In this document: piece by piece, positions 37,829 to 47,777 of the stretch
Numbering within the stretch: position 1 is the stretch's first letter
Layout: the number at the start of each line of letters is the position of its first letter
From: Lactiplantibacillus mudanjiangensis
GTDB lineage: Bacteria > Bacillota > Bacilli > Lactobacillales > Lactobacillaceae
DNA length: 64,000 bases
Assembly: GCF_005405385.1 (NCBI RefSeq)
Contig: NZ_BJDY01000002.1
Location: forward strand, 558,001 to 622,000
Reading direction: 5' to 3'
Notes under the pieces: generated by a model
Databases searched by the model: none
What the model saw: the letters and a program-made list of their open reading frames with translations, nothing else
Told to the model about the DNA's origin: nothing
Made by a program: the position numbers and the translations under genes

Positions 37829-38704
37829 TTATGGTTCGGGCTCATAAAAGTGGCCCAAAATTTTAACGGTATTCGAAATACTGACAAAGGCATGTGGATC
37901 AGATTCTGCCATCGCTGCCGTTAATTCCGACATTTCATAACGGGTAATCACCGTAAATAAAATGGTCTTGTCATCATGACGATAGGCCCCTTCGGCATTG
38001 TGCACGATGGTGACCCCACGGCGAATGCGGTTTTGGACACTATCAATCACCGTTTTCGGCCGACTGGTAATAATCATCACTTGCATCTTTTGTTGACGCG
38101 TATAAGTCATATCCATCACCCGGCCATTAACTAGCAATCCTAGCGCAGAATAAAACGCATATGGCCAGCCGTAAACAGCTCCGGCGGAAATGACAATAAT
38201 CGAGTTGAAAGCCATGTTGATGGTCCCAATGCTACGTCCTGTTTTACGACGCAGGACAATCCCGATAATATCCAGCCCACCAGTCGAAATCCCATTTTTA
38301 AGCGCCGTCCCAGTCCCAAATCCGTTCAGTGCACCACCAAAAATGGCACAAATAATCGGATCATGAGTCAGTCCCTCTGGTGCCACAATCTTGATCATAA
38401 TACTAGAGAGGACAACCGCTAAAAATGTATAAACGGTGAAGCGATGGCCAATTGATCGCCAGGCAATAATAAACATTGGTACGTTTAATAAAAATAGCAA
38501 AATCGCGGTCGACAATTGGAAAGGTAAAAATTTAGTCATTAAACTGTTGACCAATTGTGCTAACCCGGTAATTCCTGAAGAATAAATATGACCTGGGGTC
38601 CAGAAAAAGTTCATGGCCACAGAAACTAAAATGGCATAAATAAATGCGGTTGACGCTTTAAAAACATCGCGATGACGTTTGGTCAACTGCTGAAAATCAT
38701 CCAT
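37829..38704 (-). CDS. YitT family membrane protein
   Basis: 291-residue YitT/DUF161 protein with about five membrane helices in the first 200 residues (SVAMNFFWTPGHIYSSGITGLAQL; GIGTGTALKNGISTGGLDIIG-like block) and a soluble C-terminal DUF2179 domain of about 80 residues (MQVMIITSRPKTVIDSV). Function is not established in the family. It stands alone between terminators, divergent from nothing, on the same strand as msrA. Confidence 0.9.
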   Translation of the reverse strand: MDDFQQLTKRHRDVFKASTAFIYAILVSVAMNFFWTPGHIYSSGITGLAQLVNSLMTKFLPFQLSTAILLFLLNVPMFIIAWRSIGHRFTVYTFLAVVLSSIMIKIVAPEGLTHDPIICAIFGGALNGFGTGTALKNGISTGGLDIIGIVLRRKTGRSIGTINMAFNSIIVISAGAVYGWPYAFYSALGLLVNGRVMDMTYTRQQKMQVMIITSRPKTVIDSVQNRIRRGVTIVHNAEGAYRHDDKTILFTVITRYEMSELTAAMAESDPHAFVSISNTVKILGHFYEPEP

Positions 38705-38822
38705 GATTTAATGTGCTCCTTTATCATTGCTATCCGTTATTTTACCATTTTAAAACTGCGGCTAGCAGGTTTTAGCCCATTTCTACCGAAAGTCTCACGC
38801 TTCTCAGCAAAATCCCATTAAG

Positions 38823-39362
38823 CTAATCAACTTTCGGTGCTTGAGCCCACTTTTCGGCAATGAAATCAGCCCGACCACCGGCCTCTTGTTCAGCGTAGAC
38901 TACCGGATTGTTTTTGTAGAACCGTTGATGTTCGGCTTCGGCAGGATAAAACGGTTTTTCGTCTTCAATCTTCGTGACAATCGGTTTATCAAATAACTCA
39001 GCCGCTTGTAGTTTTGCTTTAGAAGCTTCGGCAATTGCCCGTTGTTCAGGACTATTCACAAAAATCACCGGGCGATAATTATCACCACGATCTTGAAACT
39101 GGCCCATCGCATCGGTTGGATCAGTTTGATGCCAATAAATTTCAACTAAATCTGCATAACTAATCTGTTGCGGATCAAACGTGATCTTAACCGCTTCGGT
39201 ATGTCCAGTTTGATGAGCTTTCACTTGTTGATAGGTTGGATTAACGGTGTGACCACCAGTAAAACCGGATACAACACTCACGATTCCTGGTTGACTATCA
39301 AATGGTTGGACCATACACCAGAAGCACCCACCGGCAAAAATTGCTGTTTCAGTAGCTGACAT
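38823..39362 (-). CDS. msrA: Peptide methionine-S-sulfoxide reductase MsrA
   Basis: 179-residue MsrA repairing methionine S-sulfoxide in proteins. The catalytic GGCFWC motif is at residues 11-16, and [27 protein letters not shown] lies near 90. GGAGG precedes the ATG. Unlike fused MsrAB proteins it has no MsrB domain, and no msrB is adjacent. Confidence 0.96.
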   Translation of the reverse strand: MSATETAIFAGGCFWCMVQPFDSQPGIVSVVSGFTGGHTVNPTYQQVKAHQTGHTEAVKITFDPQQISYADLVEIYWHQTDPTDAMGQFQDRGDNYRPVIFVNSPEQRAIAEASKAKLQAAELFDKPIVTKIEDEKPFYPAEAEHQRFYKNNPVVYAEQEAGGRADFIAEKWAQAPKVD

Positions 39363-39405
39363 TAAAATTCCTCCAATTAAATTTTAATTTAAACCTAACA
39401 CGAAC

Positions 39406-39446
39406 ATAAAAGAACGTCCAGTCTAAATAACTGGACGTTCCTTTTA
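39406..39446 (-). terminator. Intrinsic terminator of hisS-aspS
   Basis: Perfect stem GAACGTCCAGT (39412-39422) / ACTGGACGTTC (39430-39440), with A and T tracts on both sides. It ends the synthetase operon and may also work on the other strand. Confidence 0.9.
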
Positions 39447-39465
39447 TCGTTATGATTATTGTTAA

Positions 39466-41262
39466 TTAAGCTTCAGGTTCATCATCAGTGTCCGTCCGAT
39501 TAATCAACAAGTCTAAATCGGCTAATTGTTGATCAGAAACTGGCGCTGGTGCGTTGGTCATTGGTTCGGAAGCTTTCGAGTTCTTAGGGAACGCGATCAC
39601 TTCACGAATGTTATCGTTACCGGATAGCAACATGGCAAATCGGTCTAACCCGATTGCTAAACCGCCATGAGGTGGGAAGCCCATGTCTAAGGCATCTAAT
39701 AAGAATCCAAATTGTTCTTTGGCCCGTTCTGGGGTAAAGTTCAACGCTTTAAACATCTTTTCTTGAAGTTCACGCGTATGGATCCGGATCGAACCGCCAC
39801 CCAATTCGTAACCGTTCAAAACAATATCGTAAGATTGAGCATGCGCTTGATGAGGGTCTTCACCATCGTTCAAGTAATGCACATCTTCTTCATTTGGCAT
39901 CGTGAATGGATGATGGGCAGGAACCCAGCGTTCAATCCCTTCATCGTATTCAAACAATGGCCAGTCAACAACCCACAAATAAGCGTACTTGTTGTCATCG
40001 ATCATATCTTGTTCTTTGGCAATGGCTTTACGCAAGTAACCTAACGTTTCCGAAACAACCTTAAAGCTGTCAGCCGCAAACAAGAGTAAGTCCCCTGGTT
40101 TTGCATCAGCGGCAGCAGTAATCTTAGCAAAGTCATCATCATTCTTGAAGAACTTCGCCACAGGACCACTAAAGCCATCATCCGTAACTTTCATCCAGGC
40201 TAAGCCTTTCGCCCCAAAGCGTTCAACATAGCTCGTATAGGCATCAATGGCTTTACGTGAATACTTGTCAGCACCACCAGGAACGGCGATTGCTTTAACT
40301 ACGCCACCATTGTCTAAGGCACCCGTAAAGACCTTGAACCCAGAGTCGGCGACAGCTTTAGACATGTCCTTTAATTCCATCCCAAAACGCACATCGGGTT
40401 TGTCAGAACCAAAGCGACTCATGGCATCTTGCCACGTGATCCGGTCAAATGGTGTCTTCACGTCAATCCCTTTAACATCATGCATGACTTTTTTAATCAA
40501 GCCTTCAGTATAGCTTTGAATTTCTTCAGCAGATAAGAATGACGTTTCCATATCGATCTGCGTAAATTCAGGTTGACGGTCACCCCGTAAATCTTCATCC
40601 CGGAAACAACGGGCAATTTGATAGTAACGATCAAAACCAGCACCCATTAATAGTTGTTTAAACAATTGTGGTGATTGAGGCAAGGCGTAGAAGTGACCTT
40701 GATAAACCCGTGAAGGCACCAAATAATCCCGAGCCCCTTCAGGCGTTGATTTCGTTAAGAATGGCGTTTCGATGTCATAGAAGCCGTTAGCGTCAAAATA
40801 GCTATGAACCGCTTGGGTGATCCCGTTACGAATCTTCAAGCCTTTTTGCATTTCTGGCCGCCGTAAGTCTAAATAACGATACTTCAAACGCAATTCATCA
40901 GAAACATTGATGTCATCTTGAATGTAAAATGGTGGCGTCTTCGCCTTGTTTAAAATCTTAGCTTCATGGATTTCAACTTCGACTTTACCGGTCTTCATGT
41001 TCGGGTTAATTGCACTACCATTACGGTTAACAACTTTCCCTTGCACTTCAATCACATATTCGCCCCGTAATTGATCAGCAACGTCTAACGCCGCTTGTGA
41101 AAATTCTTGACTGAAGACTAATTGCACAATGCCTTCCCGGTCGCGTAAATCAATAAAAATCAAGCTCCCAAGGTCTCGGCGCTTTTGCACCCAACCTTGT
41201 AAGACCACGTCTTGGCCTAAATAATCTTCATTAACTAAGCCAGCATAAGTGGTTCGTTTCAT
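39466..41262 (-). CDS. aspS: Aspartyl-tRNA synthetase
   Basis: 598-residue bacterial-type class-II synthetase. An N-terminal OB anticodon-binding domain ([29 protein letters not shown]) leads to motif 2 ([21 protein letters not shown], near 220), the GAD insertion domain (about 280-430) and motif 3 ([15 protein letters not shown], near 540). GGAGG precedes the ATG. It lies 18 bp after hisS in a T-box-controlled operon. Whether it is discriminating cannot be told here. Confidence 0.97.
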   Translation of the reverse strand: MKRTTYAGLVNEDYLGQDVVLQGWVQKRRDLGSLIFIDLRDREGIVQLVFSQEFSQAALDVADQLRGEYVIEVQGKVVNRNGSAINPNMKTGKVEVEIHEAKILNKAKTPPFYIQDDINVSDELRLKYRYLDLRRPEMQKGLKIRNGITQAVHSYFDANGFYDIETPFLTKSTPEGARDYLVPSRVYQGHFYALPQSPQLFKQLLMGAGFDRYYQIARCFRDEDLRGDRQPEFTQIDMETSFLSAEEIQSYTEGLIKKVMHDVKGIDVKTPFDRITWQDAMSRFGSDKPDVRFGMELKDMSKAVADSGFKVFTGALDNGGVVKAIAVPGGADKYSRKAIDAYTSYVERFGAKGLAWMKVTDDGFSGPVAKFFKNDDDFAKITAAADAKPGDLLLFAADSFKVVSETLGYLRKAIAKEQDMIDDNKYAYLWVVDWPLFEYDEGIERWVPAHHPFTMPNEEDVHYLNDGEDPHQAHAQSYDIVLNGYELGGGSIRIHTRELQEKMFKALNFTPERAKEQFGFLLDALDMGFPPHGGLAIGLDRFAMLLSGNDNIREVIAFPKNSKASEPMTNAPAPVSDQQLADLDLLINRTDTDDEPEA

Positions 41263-41280
41263 ATCACAATTCCTCCTCGT

Positions 41281-42564
41281 CTATTTACCGGTTAATACTT
41301 GTTGTGCATGGTTTAACACATCTGCCATCGCAACTTGAGTTTCTTCACCAGTTGCCATTGCCTTTAAGTTAACCACACCTTGTTCGATTTCACTTTCGCC
41401 CACCGTCATCGTGTAACGCGCGTTTAAGCGATCAGCACTCTTGAACTGGGCCTTAGGTTTACGATCCAAGTAATCGCGTTCGGCACTAAACCCAGCACCA
41501 CGTAATGCTTGAGCTAACTTCAACGTTGTGGCACTAGCTTCTGAACCAATCCCAACCACGTAAACATCTAGTTGATCATTATTTGGAAAGGCGATGTTTT
41601 CAGCGTCCATTAAAACTAAGAGCCGTTCAACCCCGAGACCAAACCCAACACCAGACGTTTCTGGACCGCCAAGTTCTTTCACTAAACCGTTGTAACGACC
41701 ACCGGCACAAATCGTCGTGTAGCCTTGGCCTAATGATTTCGAATTCGTCATAATTTCGAAGATCGTGTGGTTATAGTAATCTAATCCACGAACCATCGTT
41801 GCATCGATTTCAAACGGAATCTCTAACGCCGTGAGTAACGCTTTAGTTTCATCAAAATGAGCTTGGGCATCATCGCTCAAGTAATCTAAGATTGATGGCG
41901 CATCAGCCACGAACTTTTGATCTTCTGGCGCTTTGCTATCCAAGACCCGTAATGGATTCTTGTGCAAGCGTTCCTTAGAATCATCACTTAATTCTTCAAA
42001 ATGAGGTTCCAAGTAATCAATCAAGGCTTGACGATAATCGTCACGCGTTTGTTGATCGCCTAAGGTATTAATCACTAACTTTAAGTCGTTTAAACCAAAC
42101 TTTTTAAGTAAGCTAACCCCCATTGCGATGACTTCCACATCCAAAGCCGCACTTTCACTCCCGAATGCTTCCACCCCTAATTGATGGAATTCGCGAAGCC
42201 GACCTGATTGAGGACGTTCGTAACGATACATTGGTCCCATGTAATAAACTTTGTAAGGCTTTAAAACTTGGGGGCCATATAATTTATTTTCCACAAAAGC
42301 CCGGACAACACCGGCAGTGCCTTCTGGACGTAAGGTAATATGGCGATCACCCTTATCATGGAAATCATACATTTCCTTCGTTACAATATCTGAAGTATCC
42401 CCTGCAGAACGGGAGAAAACTTCAAAGTTTTCGAATAATGGCGTCCGAATTTCTTTAAATTGGTACGTCTTAAAAATGTCACGCGCCGTCTCTTCAACAA
42501 ATTGCCATTTTTCACTGTCGCCTGGCAAAATGTCCGCGGTGCCTTTTGGCCGTTGATATCTCAT
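41281..42564 (-). CDS. hisS: Histidyl-tRNA synthetase
   Basis: 427-residue class-II synthetase starting [15 protein letters not shown]. Motif 2 lies in [20 protein letters not shown]-like sequence near 105-130; the histidine-specific [11 protein letters not shown] and CAGGRYNGL blocks are near 255-285, and a C-terminal anticodon-binding domain follows. The ATG at 42562-42564 follows GGAGG; the upstream frame extension is leader sequence. First gene of hisS-aspS. Confidence 0.97.
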   Translation of the reverse strand: MRYQRPKGTADILPGDSEKWQFVEETARDIFKTYQFKEIRTPLFENFEVFSRSAGDTSDIVTKEMYDFHDKGDRHITLRPEGTAGVVRAFVENKLYGPQVLKPYKVYYMGPMYRYERPQSGRLREFHQLGVEAFGSESAALDVEVIAMGVSLLKKFGLNDLKLVINTLGDQQTRDDYRQALIDYLEPHFEELSDDSKERLHKNPLRVLDSKAPEDQKFVADAPSILDYLSDDAQAHFDETKALLTALEIPFEIDATMVRGLDYYNHTIFEIMTNSKSLGQGYTTICAGGRYNGLVKELGGPETSGVGFGLGVERLLVLMDAENIAFPNNDQLDVYVVGIGSEASATTLKLAQALRGAGFSAERDYLDRKPKAQFKSADRLNARYTMTVGESEIEQGVVNLKAMATGEETQVAMADVLNHAQQVLTGK

Positions 42565-42591
42565 TGTTGTTCCTCCTTCATTTAAATCGAC

Positions 42592-42810
42592 AAAAAAGCG
42601 CCCCTGATTATTAATCAAGGGCGCTTTTTGCGCGGTACCACCTTATATGAGCACTAACTGATAACGTCTGTGTTACACAGGCGGAACTTTCCGTTCACCT
42701 CAAAAGCGTCTCCTCATTGTGCGTTTTCCGGATTTTCAGCCCCACCGGTCTCTGTCTAAAACGTTGGACAATGCTCTTACTTTCTCTGCGGTCGATTTAT
42801 TAACTTATGG
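42592..42810 (-). promoter_or_regulatory. T-box leader of hisS-aspS
   Basis: On the minus strand AAGGTGGTACCGCG (near 42630-42643) is the T-box sequence. It is followed by the terminator GCGCCCTTGATTA / TAATCAGGGGCGC with TTTTTT (42592-42625). Stem I sequence fills the 5' part. A CAC triplet at 42719-42721 sits in a plausible specifier position and would select tRNA-His. Specifier placement is inferred. Confidence 0.92.
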
Positions 42811-42813
42811 TTA

Positions 42814-42842
42814 AAGTTACACGACTCCGTTGGAAAAGTCAA
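42814..42842 (-). promoter_or_regulatory. Promoter of hisS-aspS
   Basis: TTGACT (42837-42842), 17-base spacer and TAACTT (42814-42819) on the minus strand, just ahead of the T-box leader. The -10 is imperfect. Confidence 0.6.
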
Positions 42843-42890
42843 CTGTGCACAGTAGAATTATTAGCGACGTGACTCCCTTTCTAGTTCAGT

Positions 42891-42901
42891 TTTGGTATAC
42901 T
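42891..42901 (+). promoter_or_regulatory. Extended -10 promoter of the amidase gene
   Basis: TTTTGGTATACT carries TATACT (42896-42901) with a TG one base upstream, an extended -10. No good -35 is seen. It shows that a longer amidase reading frame starting at 42892 is not translated from its first codon. Confidence 0.5.
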
Positions 42902-42936
42902 GGAAACGTTACGCTGAATCTAAATCAAACGAGTTG

Positions 42937-43794
42937 GTGAACCTCTTGCAAGTTTTAAAACGCTTTTGGCGTCAAATTTTAATCACGGTCGTTTTTATCG
43001 GCCTCGTCGCCGGTTTCACGACCATTCTAGCCACCCACAACACCGCCGTTGTCAACATTGCAAATGTCAATATCCGCAAAGGTCCGGGCATGAGTTACGG
43101 TGTGAGTGACTCGACAACTAAGGGAACTAAAGTACACATTATGCGACGCAAAAATAATTGGCTCTATGTTCGTTACGCCGATCATAAGTTTGGTTGGATT
43201 GCCAGTTGGCTCGTTAATGAAAAAAATAGTCAACTTAGCAAGACGACCAAAATCTCCGAAGCCACAATTGTTTTAGATCCTGGTCACGGTGGTTCTGATT
43301 CTGGGGCTCTTTCTAGTAAAAATAAAATGGAAAAGACCTATACGTTACGCGTTGCTAAAGCCGTCGCCAAACGATTACGTGCAGCTGGTGCCCACGTTGT
43401 TTTAACGCGAAATACCGATACTTATGTTGGCCTCAGTGCCCGACCAGCCTTAGCAAACAAACTTAACGCTGACGCCTTTATTAGTTTTCATTTTGATAGT
43501 TCACCGGAAAATAACCAAGGTTCCGGGATTACGACTTATTACTACCACAAGTCAACGTCGCTGGCCTTGGCAAAAGCTTTAAGTAATGATGTCGTCGGCT
43601 TACCGATCAAAAATAAAGGTACTGCTTTTGGTGATTTCTTAGTCATTCGAGATAATTCTGTACCAGCAGTTTTAATGGAACTTGGCTACATCAATGACGA
43701 TAGTGATTTCAAAACCATTAGTTCAAAGAAATACCCTAATGAAGTGGCTCAAGCCGTTTACGCCGGCTTATCGAGTTACTTCGCCAATCATTAA
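42937..43794 (+). CDS. N-acetylmuramoyl-L-alanine amidase with SH3b domain
   Basis: About 285 residues. A short cytoplasmic N-terminus and one membrane segment (ILITVVFIGLVAGFTTILA) act as signal anchor, then a bacterial SH3 domain (NVNIRKGPGMSYGVSDSTTKG) and an Amidase_3 catalytic domain with zinc and catalytic residues in VLDPGHGGSDSGA, ISFHFDSS and LMELGYINDDSDF. It would cleave the amide between muramic acid and stem peptide during wall turnover. The start is uncertain: GTG at 42937 or TTG at 42946. It is divergent from hisS. Confidence 0.9.
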   Translation: MNLLQVLKRFWRQILITVVFIGLVAGFTTILATHNTAVVNIANVNIRKGPGMSYGVSDSTTKGTKVHIMRRKNNWLYVRYADHKFGWIASWLVNEKNSQLSKTTKISEATIVLDPGHGGSDSGALSSKNKMEKTYTLRVAKAVAKRLRAAGAHVVLTRNTDTYVGLSARPALANKLNADAFISFHFDSSPENNQGSGITTYYYHKSTSLALAKALSNDVVGLPIKNKGTAFGDFLVIRDNSVPAVLMELGYINDDSDFKTISSKKYPNEVAQAVYAGLSSYFANH

Positions 43795-43807
43795 ACTTGT
43801 CACACCC

Positions 43808-43846
43808 AAAAAGGCCAACCATCAAGCAATCGATGGTTGGCCTTTT
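43808..43846. terminator. Bidirectional terminator between amidase and HAD gene
   Basis: AAAAGGCCAACCATC pairs perfectly with GATGGTTGGCCTTTT around an eight-base loop, serving two converging genes. Confidence 0.93.
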
Positions 43847-43856
43847 GAGCTTCATA

Positions 43857-44486
43857 TTAACCGATCAATGGCAATAATGATGCTAGTTTGGTCACTTGCG
43901 CTTCCGGATGACTAGTAACGGTCACTAACTCATCATAATCGAATAACCAACCAGCAATACCGGCATTGTGCCCGGCATCAATATCTAGGTTACGATCACC
44001 GACCATGACGGCAACCTCCCGATTGGCTTGATGCTTATCGAGTAAATAGTTTAAAGCGGCAGGATCTGGCTTACGTGGAAACGGCTGAGCAGCGGTCACA
44101 AAATCGGTAAAGTATTGTTTTAAATCCGCCTGCTCTAAATAGGCTAAGGCAGCCGCATTACGATGTGTCATTAAATAATTGCGACCACCAACCGCTTGCA
44201 CTTTAGCCAACACGGCCTGGGCATCAGCAAATGGGGCTGGCTGTGTTTGAAATTGCTGCTCATAGCGTTGATACCCGGCCCGCAAATCATGCAAGTCCCA
44301 ACCATATTTGGCTGCCAATTGTCGTTCGGCCACGCCCACAGATTGTTGGCGCATGAGTTGATACGTCGTCTCGTTATCCACTTGACCACCTAGCTCAGTC
44401 ACCGCTGCCACGAAAGCCCGAACCATCGCCGGATACGTATCCATTAGCGTCCCATCAAAATCCCAAATCAATTCTCTTTTTAACAT
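43857..44486 (-). CDS. HAD-superfamily hydrolase (phosphoglycolate phosphatase-like)
   Basis: 209-residue HAD hydrolase. Motif I IWDFDGTLMDTYP at the N-terminus, motif II as LMTHRNAAA near 105, and motif IV VGDRNLDIDAGHNAG near 170. A helical cap follows motif I, as in subfamily IA phosphatases of the Gph/PgmB type. Substrate unknown. ATG at 44484-44486 or the TTG one codon earlier could start it after GGAGG. Confidence 0.88.
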   Translation of the reverse strand: MLKRELIWDFDGTLMDTYPAMVRAFVAAVTELGGQVDNETTYQLMRQQSVGVAERQLAAKYGWDLHDLRAGYQRYEQQFQTQPAPFADAQAVLAKVQAVGGRNYLMTHRNAAALAYLEQADLKQYFTDFVTAAQPFPRKPDPAALNYLLDKHQANREVAVMVGDRNLDIDAGHNAGIAGWLFDYDELVTVTSHPEAQVTKLASLLPLIG

Positions 44487-44520
44487 CAATCACAGTGCCT
44501 CCTAGATTAATTGCATGCAA

Positions 44521-44561
44521 CAAAAAGCTGAAATAGTCAGCATTGGCTACTCCAGCTTTTG
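44521..44561. terminator. Terminator-like hairpin after dtd
   Basis: AAAAAGCTG and CAGCTTTTG form a stem with an internal AGTCAGC/GGCTACT part. T-runs appear on both strands. It separates dtd from the HAD gene. Confidence 0.75.
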
Positions 44562-44562
44562 T

Positions 44563-45009
44563 TTATTTTTGATCAGTATCGTAACAAATCGTCACTGGAC
44601 CGTCATTGACTAATGACACTTGCATATCCGCACCAAAGACGCCAGTCGCGACTGGCACACCCGCCGCAGCTAATTGTTCGTTAAATGTATCATACAATTG
44701 ACTGGCCACTTGCGGATCACCAGCATCAGTAAAACTAGGCCGATTGCCATGACGCGTATCGGCATACAACGTAAATTGAGAAATCGATAAAATCGATCCC
44801 TGCACTTGTTGCACGTTCAAATTTAATTTACCGTCAGCATCACTAAAAATACGCAAATTTAAAATTTTTCGTACCAAGTAAGCTAGTTCAGCCTCACCAT
44901 CGCCATCTTGGAATCCAACTAAGAGCACTAACCCTTGATCGATCTGGCCGTGAACCTGACCGGCAATACTAACTTGCGCCTGTTGCGCGCGTTGAACAAC
45001 GACTCGCAC
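44563..45009 (-). CDS. dtd: D-aminoacyl-tRNA deacylase
   Basis: 148-residue Dtd removing D-amino acids from mischarged tRNA. The signature [18 protein letters not shown] near 77 and the late [14 protein letters not shown] (GPVT motif) are intact. The GTG start (45007-45009) follows GGAGG. It lies 12 bp after the RelA/SpoT homologue, the usual rel-dtd pair. Confidence 0.97.
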   Translation of the reverse strand: MRVVVQRAQQAQVSIAGQVHGQIDQGLVLLVGFQDGDGEAELAYLVRKILNLRIFSDADGKLNLNVQQVQGSILSISQFTLYADTRHGNRPSFTDAGDPQVASQLYDTFNEQLAAAGVPVATGVFGADMQVSLVNDGPVTICYDTDQK

Positions 45010-45021
45010 GATCGGACCCTC

Positions 45022-47286
45022 CTAAAACATTTTCCGTTCAACAACATAAACATCTTGAACATTCTTCAAACTTTCGATAATTCGTTGTAAATGTTCTAAA
45101 TTACGAACGCCTAAAGAAACACTAATAATCACCATCTTGTTATGGTCAACTTTCCCATTAACATTCGTCAAAAACTTGGTATTATTGTTGATTACTTTCA
45201 AGACATCATTCAACATACCATTACGGTTATAACCTTGAATTTCTAAGTCAGAATTGTAATTTGTCCGATCGCCCTCAGGATCTTCCCATTGGACATCGAT
45301 TAGCCGTTCACCTTGGGCTTCAGCATTCTTGACATTGGGGCAACCAATCCGATGCACGGAAACGCCGCGCCCTTTGGTAATATAGCCCACAATATCATCA
45401 CCCGGAATTGGCGAACAACAGTGACTTAATCGAACTAACAAGTTATCGACGCCTTGAATGATCACGCCACCCGAAGAAGAGACTTTCTTACGCTTTTCAT
45501 CATTCTTTTCTTGGGCTTCAGCTTGTTCTTTTTTCTTTTTCTTTGACGTTTGCTCGTTGTGTTCAGCCAGAATTTCACGTTCACGTTCGCGTTGTCGATC
45601 GGCTTCACGCTGCTTACGCACATCACTCGTTAACCGATTGGCAATCCCAACTGGTTGCACATCGCCAAAACCTAACGCCGCATACAAGTCATCCTCGCCA
45701 CCATAGTGCATCTTCTTGGCGACAGCTTCAACCTTCTCCTTGTTCATCACCGTTTTAGGATCGAATTCAAAGTCACGTAATTGGCGTTCCAACATGTCGC
45801 GACCAGTGACAATATTGCCTTCACGATCCGCATTACGGAAAAATTGTTTAATCTTATTCCGAGCTCGTCGTGTGTAAACTAACTTTTGCCAATCACGACT
45901 AGGCCCCGTCGAACTAGTTGACGTTAAAATATCGACAATGTCGCCATTTTTAATCTGATAGTCCAACGGCACAATCTTGCCGTTAACTTTGGCACCGGTT
46001 GTGTGATTACCAACTTCAGTATGAATGGAGTATGCCATGTCAAGGGGACCAGCACCCTTTGGTAATTCAGTGACATCACCTTTAGGCGTAAAGGCATAAA
46101 CACGATCACTAAAGAGATCACCTTTGACGCCTTCCATAAAGTCAGCGGCATCTTTACTTTCATCTTGAAGTTCAATAATCTCTTTAACTAAGTTTAGCTT
46201 GTCACCAGATTGCGTGGCTTGCACTTGATCGCGTACGCCTTCTTTGTACGCCCAATGCGCCGCAACCCCATATTCAGCCACTCGGTGCATCTCAAAGGTC
46301 CGAATTTGAATTTCTAAGGGTTTACCTTCAGGACCGACCACCGTCGTATGCAAGGATTGATACATATTGGCTTTAGGCATCGCAATATAATCCTTAAACC
46401 GACCTGGCATCGGCTTCCATTGGGTATGAATCGCCCCTAAAACTGCATAACAGTCTTTAATCGAATCAACGACCACCCGAATAGCCAGTAGGTCATACAA
46501 TTGACTAAATTGCTTGTGCTTATCACGCATCTTTTTGTAGATCGAATAAATATGCTTTGGCCGACCATAAATTTCAGCATCCGGCAAATTCAAATCTGTT
46601 AACGCTTTTTGAATATCTTGCAACGCAATTTCAATGTACTTTTCACGATCTTCGCGCCGTGAATTCATCAAATGAACAATCCGATAATATTGTTGTGGGT
46701 TTAAATATCGTAACGATATATCTTCAAGTTCCCATTTGATGGTACTGATCCCTAAGCGATCCGCAATGGGCGCATAGATTTCCAACGTTTCATTGGCAAT
46801 TCGCCGTTGCTTATCCGGCCGCAAGTGTTTCAAGGTCCGCATATTGTGCAACCGATCCGCTAATTTAACAATCATCACCCGAATGTCTTTAGACATAGCC
46901 AACAACAATTTACGGTGATTTTCAGCTAATTGTTCTTTATTCGACTTATAGCGAATTTTGCCTAATTTGGTGACCCCATCGACAATGACGGCCACATCTT
47001 TGCCAAACAGTTCTTCCACATCGCCGAGTGTCACCCCAGTATCCTCCACAACATCGTGTAAGAAACCGGACGCAACTGTTTCAGGATCCATTTTTAGTTC
47101 TGCTAAAATCCCAGCTACTTGAATCGGATGCATAATATAAGGTTCGCCAGATTGACGATATTGATCCCGATGCACATAGGTTGCAAAATCACAGGCACGT
47201 TTCACTAGTGCAACGTGATCTTCATTCATATAAGCTTGGACCATTTCTAGGACGTCTTGAGCCGTCCAAGTCGGTTGTTTGGGCAT
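45022..47286 (-). CDS. rel: Bifunctional (p)ppGpp synthetase/hydrolase (RelA/SpoT homologue)
   Basis: 754-residue RSH. The HD hydrolase domain (about 45-180) keeps H53, the HD pair 77-78 and EDTG. The synthetase domain (about 240-350) has GRFKDYIAMPKANMYQSLHTTV. TGS follows near 395-455 (RVYAFTPKGDVTELPKGAGPLDMAYSIH), and a C-terminal ACT domain near 680. The RFKD motif is the form of bifunctional Gram-positive enzymes. A Lys/Glu-rich stretch (about 555-600) separates helical and zinc-finger parts. It controls the stringent response and is cotranscribed with dtd. Confidence 0.96.
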   Translation of the reverse strand: MPKQPTWTAQDVLEMVQAYMNEDHVALVKRACDFATYVHRDQYRQSGEPYIMHPIQVAGILAELKMDPETVASGFLHDVVEDTGVTLGDVEELFGKDVAVIVDGVTKLGKIRYKSNKEQLAENHRKLLLAMSKDIRVMIVKLADRLHNMRTLKHLRPDKQRRIANETLEIYAPIADRLGISTIKWELEDISLRYLNPQQYYRIVHLMNSRREDREKYIEIALQDIQKALTDLNLPDAEIYGRPKHIYSIYKKMRDKHKQFSQLYDLLAIRVVVDSIKDCYAVLGAIHTQWKPMPGRFKDYIAMPKANMYQSLHTTVVGPEGKPLEIQIRTFEMHRVAEYGVAAHWAYKEGVRDQVQATQSGDKLNLVKEIIELQDESKDAADFMEGVKGDLFSDRVYAFTPKGDVTELPKGAGPLDMAYSIHTEVGNHTTGAKVNGKIVPLDYQIKNGDIVDILTSTSSTGPSRDWQKLVYTRRARNKIKQFFRNADREGNIVTGRDMLERQLRDFEFDPKTVMNKEKVEAVAKKMHYGGEDDLYAALGFGDVQPVGIANRLTSDVRKQREADRQREREREILAEHNEQTSKKKKKEQAEAQEKNDEKRKKVSSSGGVIIQGVDNLLVRLSHCCSPIPGDDIVGYITKGRGVSVHRIGCPNVKNAEAQGERLIDVQWEDPEGDRTNYNSDLEIQGYNRNGMLNDVLKVINNNTKFLTNVNGKVDHNKMVIISVSLGVRNLEHLQRIIESLKNVQDVYVVERKMF

Positions 47287-47325
47287 ACTTTAATCACCAC
47301 GTTTTCCAAAAATTTCTACTTTGAT

Positions 47326-47362
47326 AAAAAGACACGTCCGTTTTGATTAAACTAACGTGTCT
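47326..47362 (-). terminator. Terminator of the small membrane-protein gene
   Basis: AGACACGT (47330-47337) pairs with ACGTGTCT (47355-47362); TTTTT follows on the minus strand. It separates the unit ending at 47375 from the RSH gene. Confidence 0.8.
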
Positions 47363-47374
47363 GTTGCACTCATT

Positions 47375-47707
47375 TTAAACCTGACTCGCCTGACCAGCCA
47401 TCCCGTATGCTAAGTAAGAAATACCCAAATATACGATTGCTAAATAATAAACGTAGCTTGGGAAAAACAAATAAAGCCCTAGCAAACAAAACAATGGCAT
47501 GAGCCAAACTAACCAGCCGGTACGTTCAGTTCGACGAATTTGCCAACCAATAATCGCCGCAATGACAAAGTCAGCCACAAATAATAACCACACAATTTGA
47601 TGTAGACGCCCGATGCTAAGTAGCTTTAATAACCACGGCATTCCAACACCAACAAGTATCGCGACTAGCCAATACTGACCACTGAACTTACGAAACTTTT
47701 CCGTCAC
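47375..47707 (-). CDS. Small membrane protein of unknown function
   Basis: 110 residues and about four hydrophobic segments (YWLVAILVGVGMPWLL; QIVWLLFVADFVIAAIIGW; LVWLMPLFCLLGLYLFF; VYYLAIVYLGISYLAYGM). I do not recognise a family. A GTG start at 47705-47707 has GGGGG six bases upstream; an ATG eight codons earlier lacks a site. It lies after rsmE and before the RSH gene with its own terminator. Confidence 0.7.
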   Translation of the reverse strand: MTEKFRKFSGQYWLVAILVGVGMPWLLKLLSIGRLHQIVWLLFVADFVIAAIIGWQIRRTERTGWLVWLMPLFCLLGLYLFFPSYVYYLAIVYLGISYLAYGMAGQASQV

Positions 47708-47777
47708 GTTAATCCCCCACTTATGTCTCATTAACTCATTATGATAATTACTTAATTGTACACCACCAACTCGTAAA

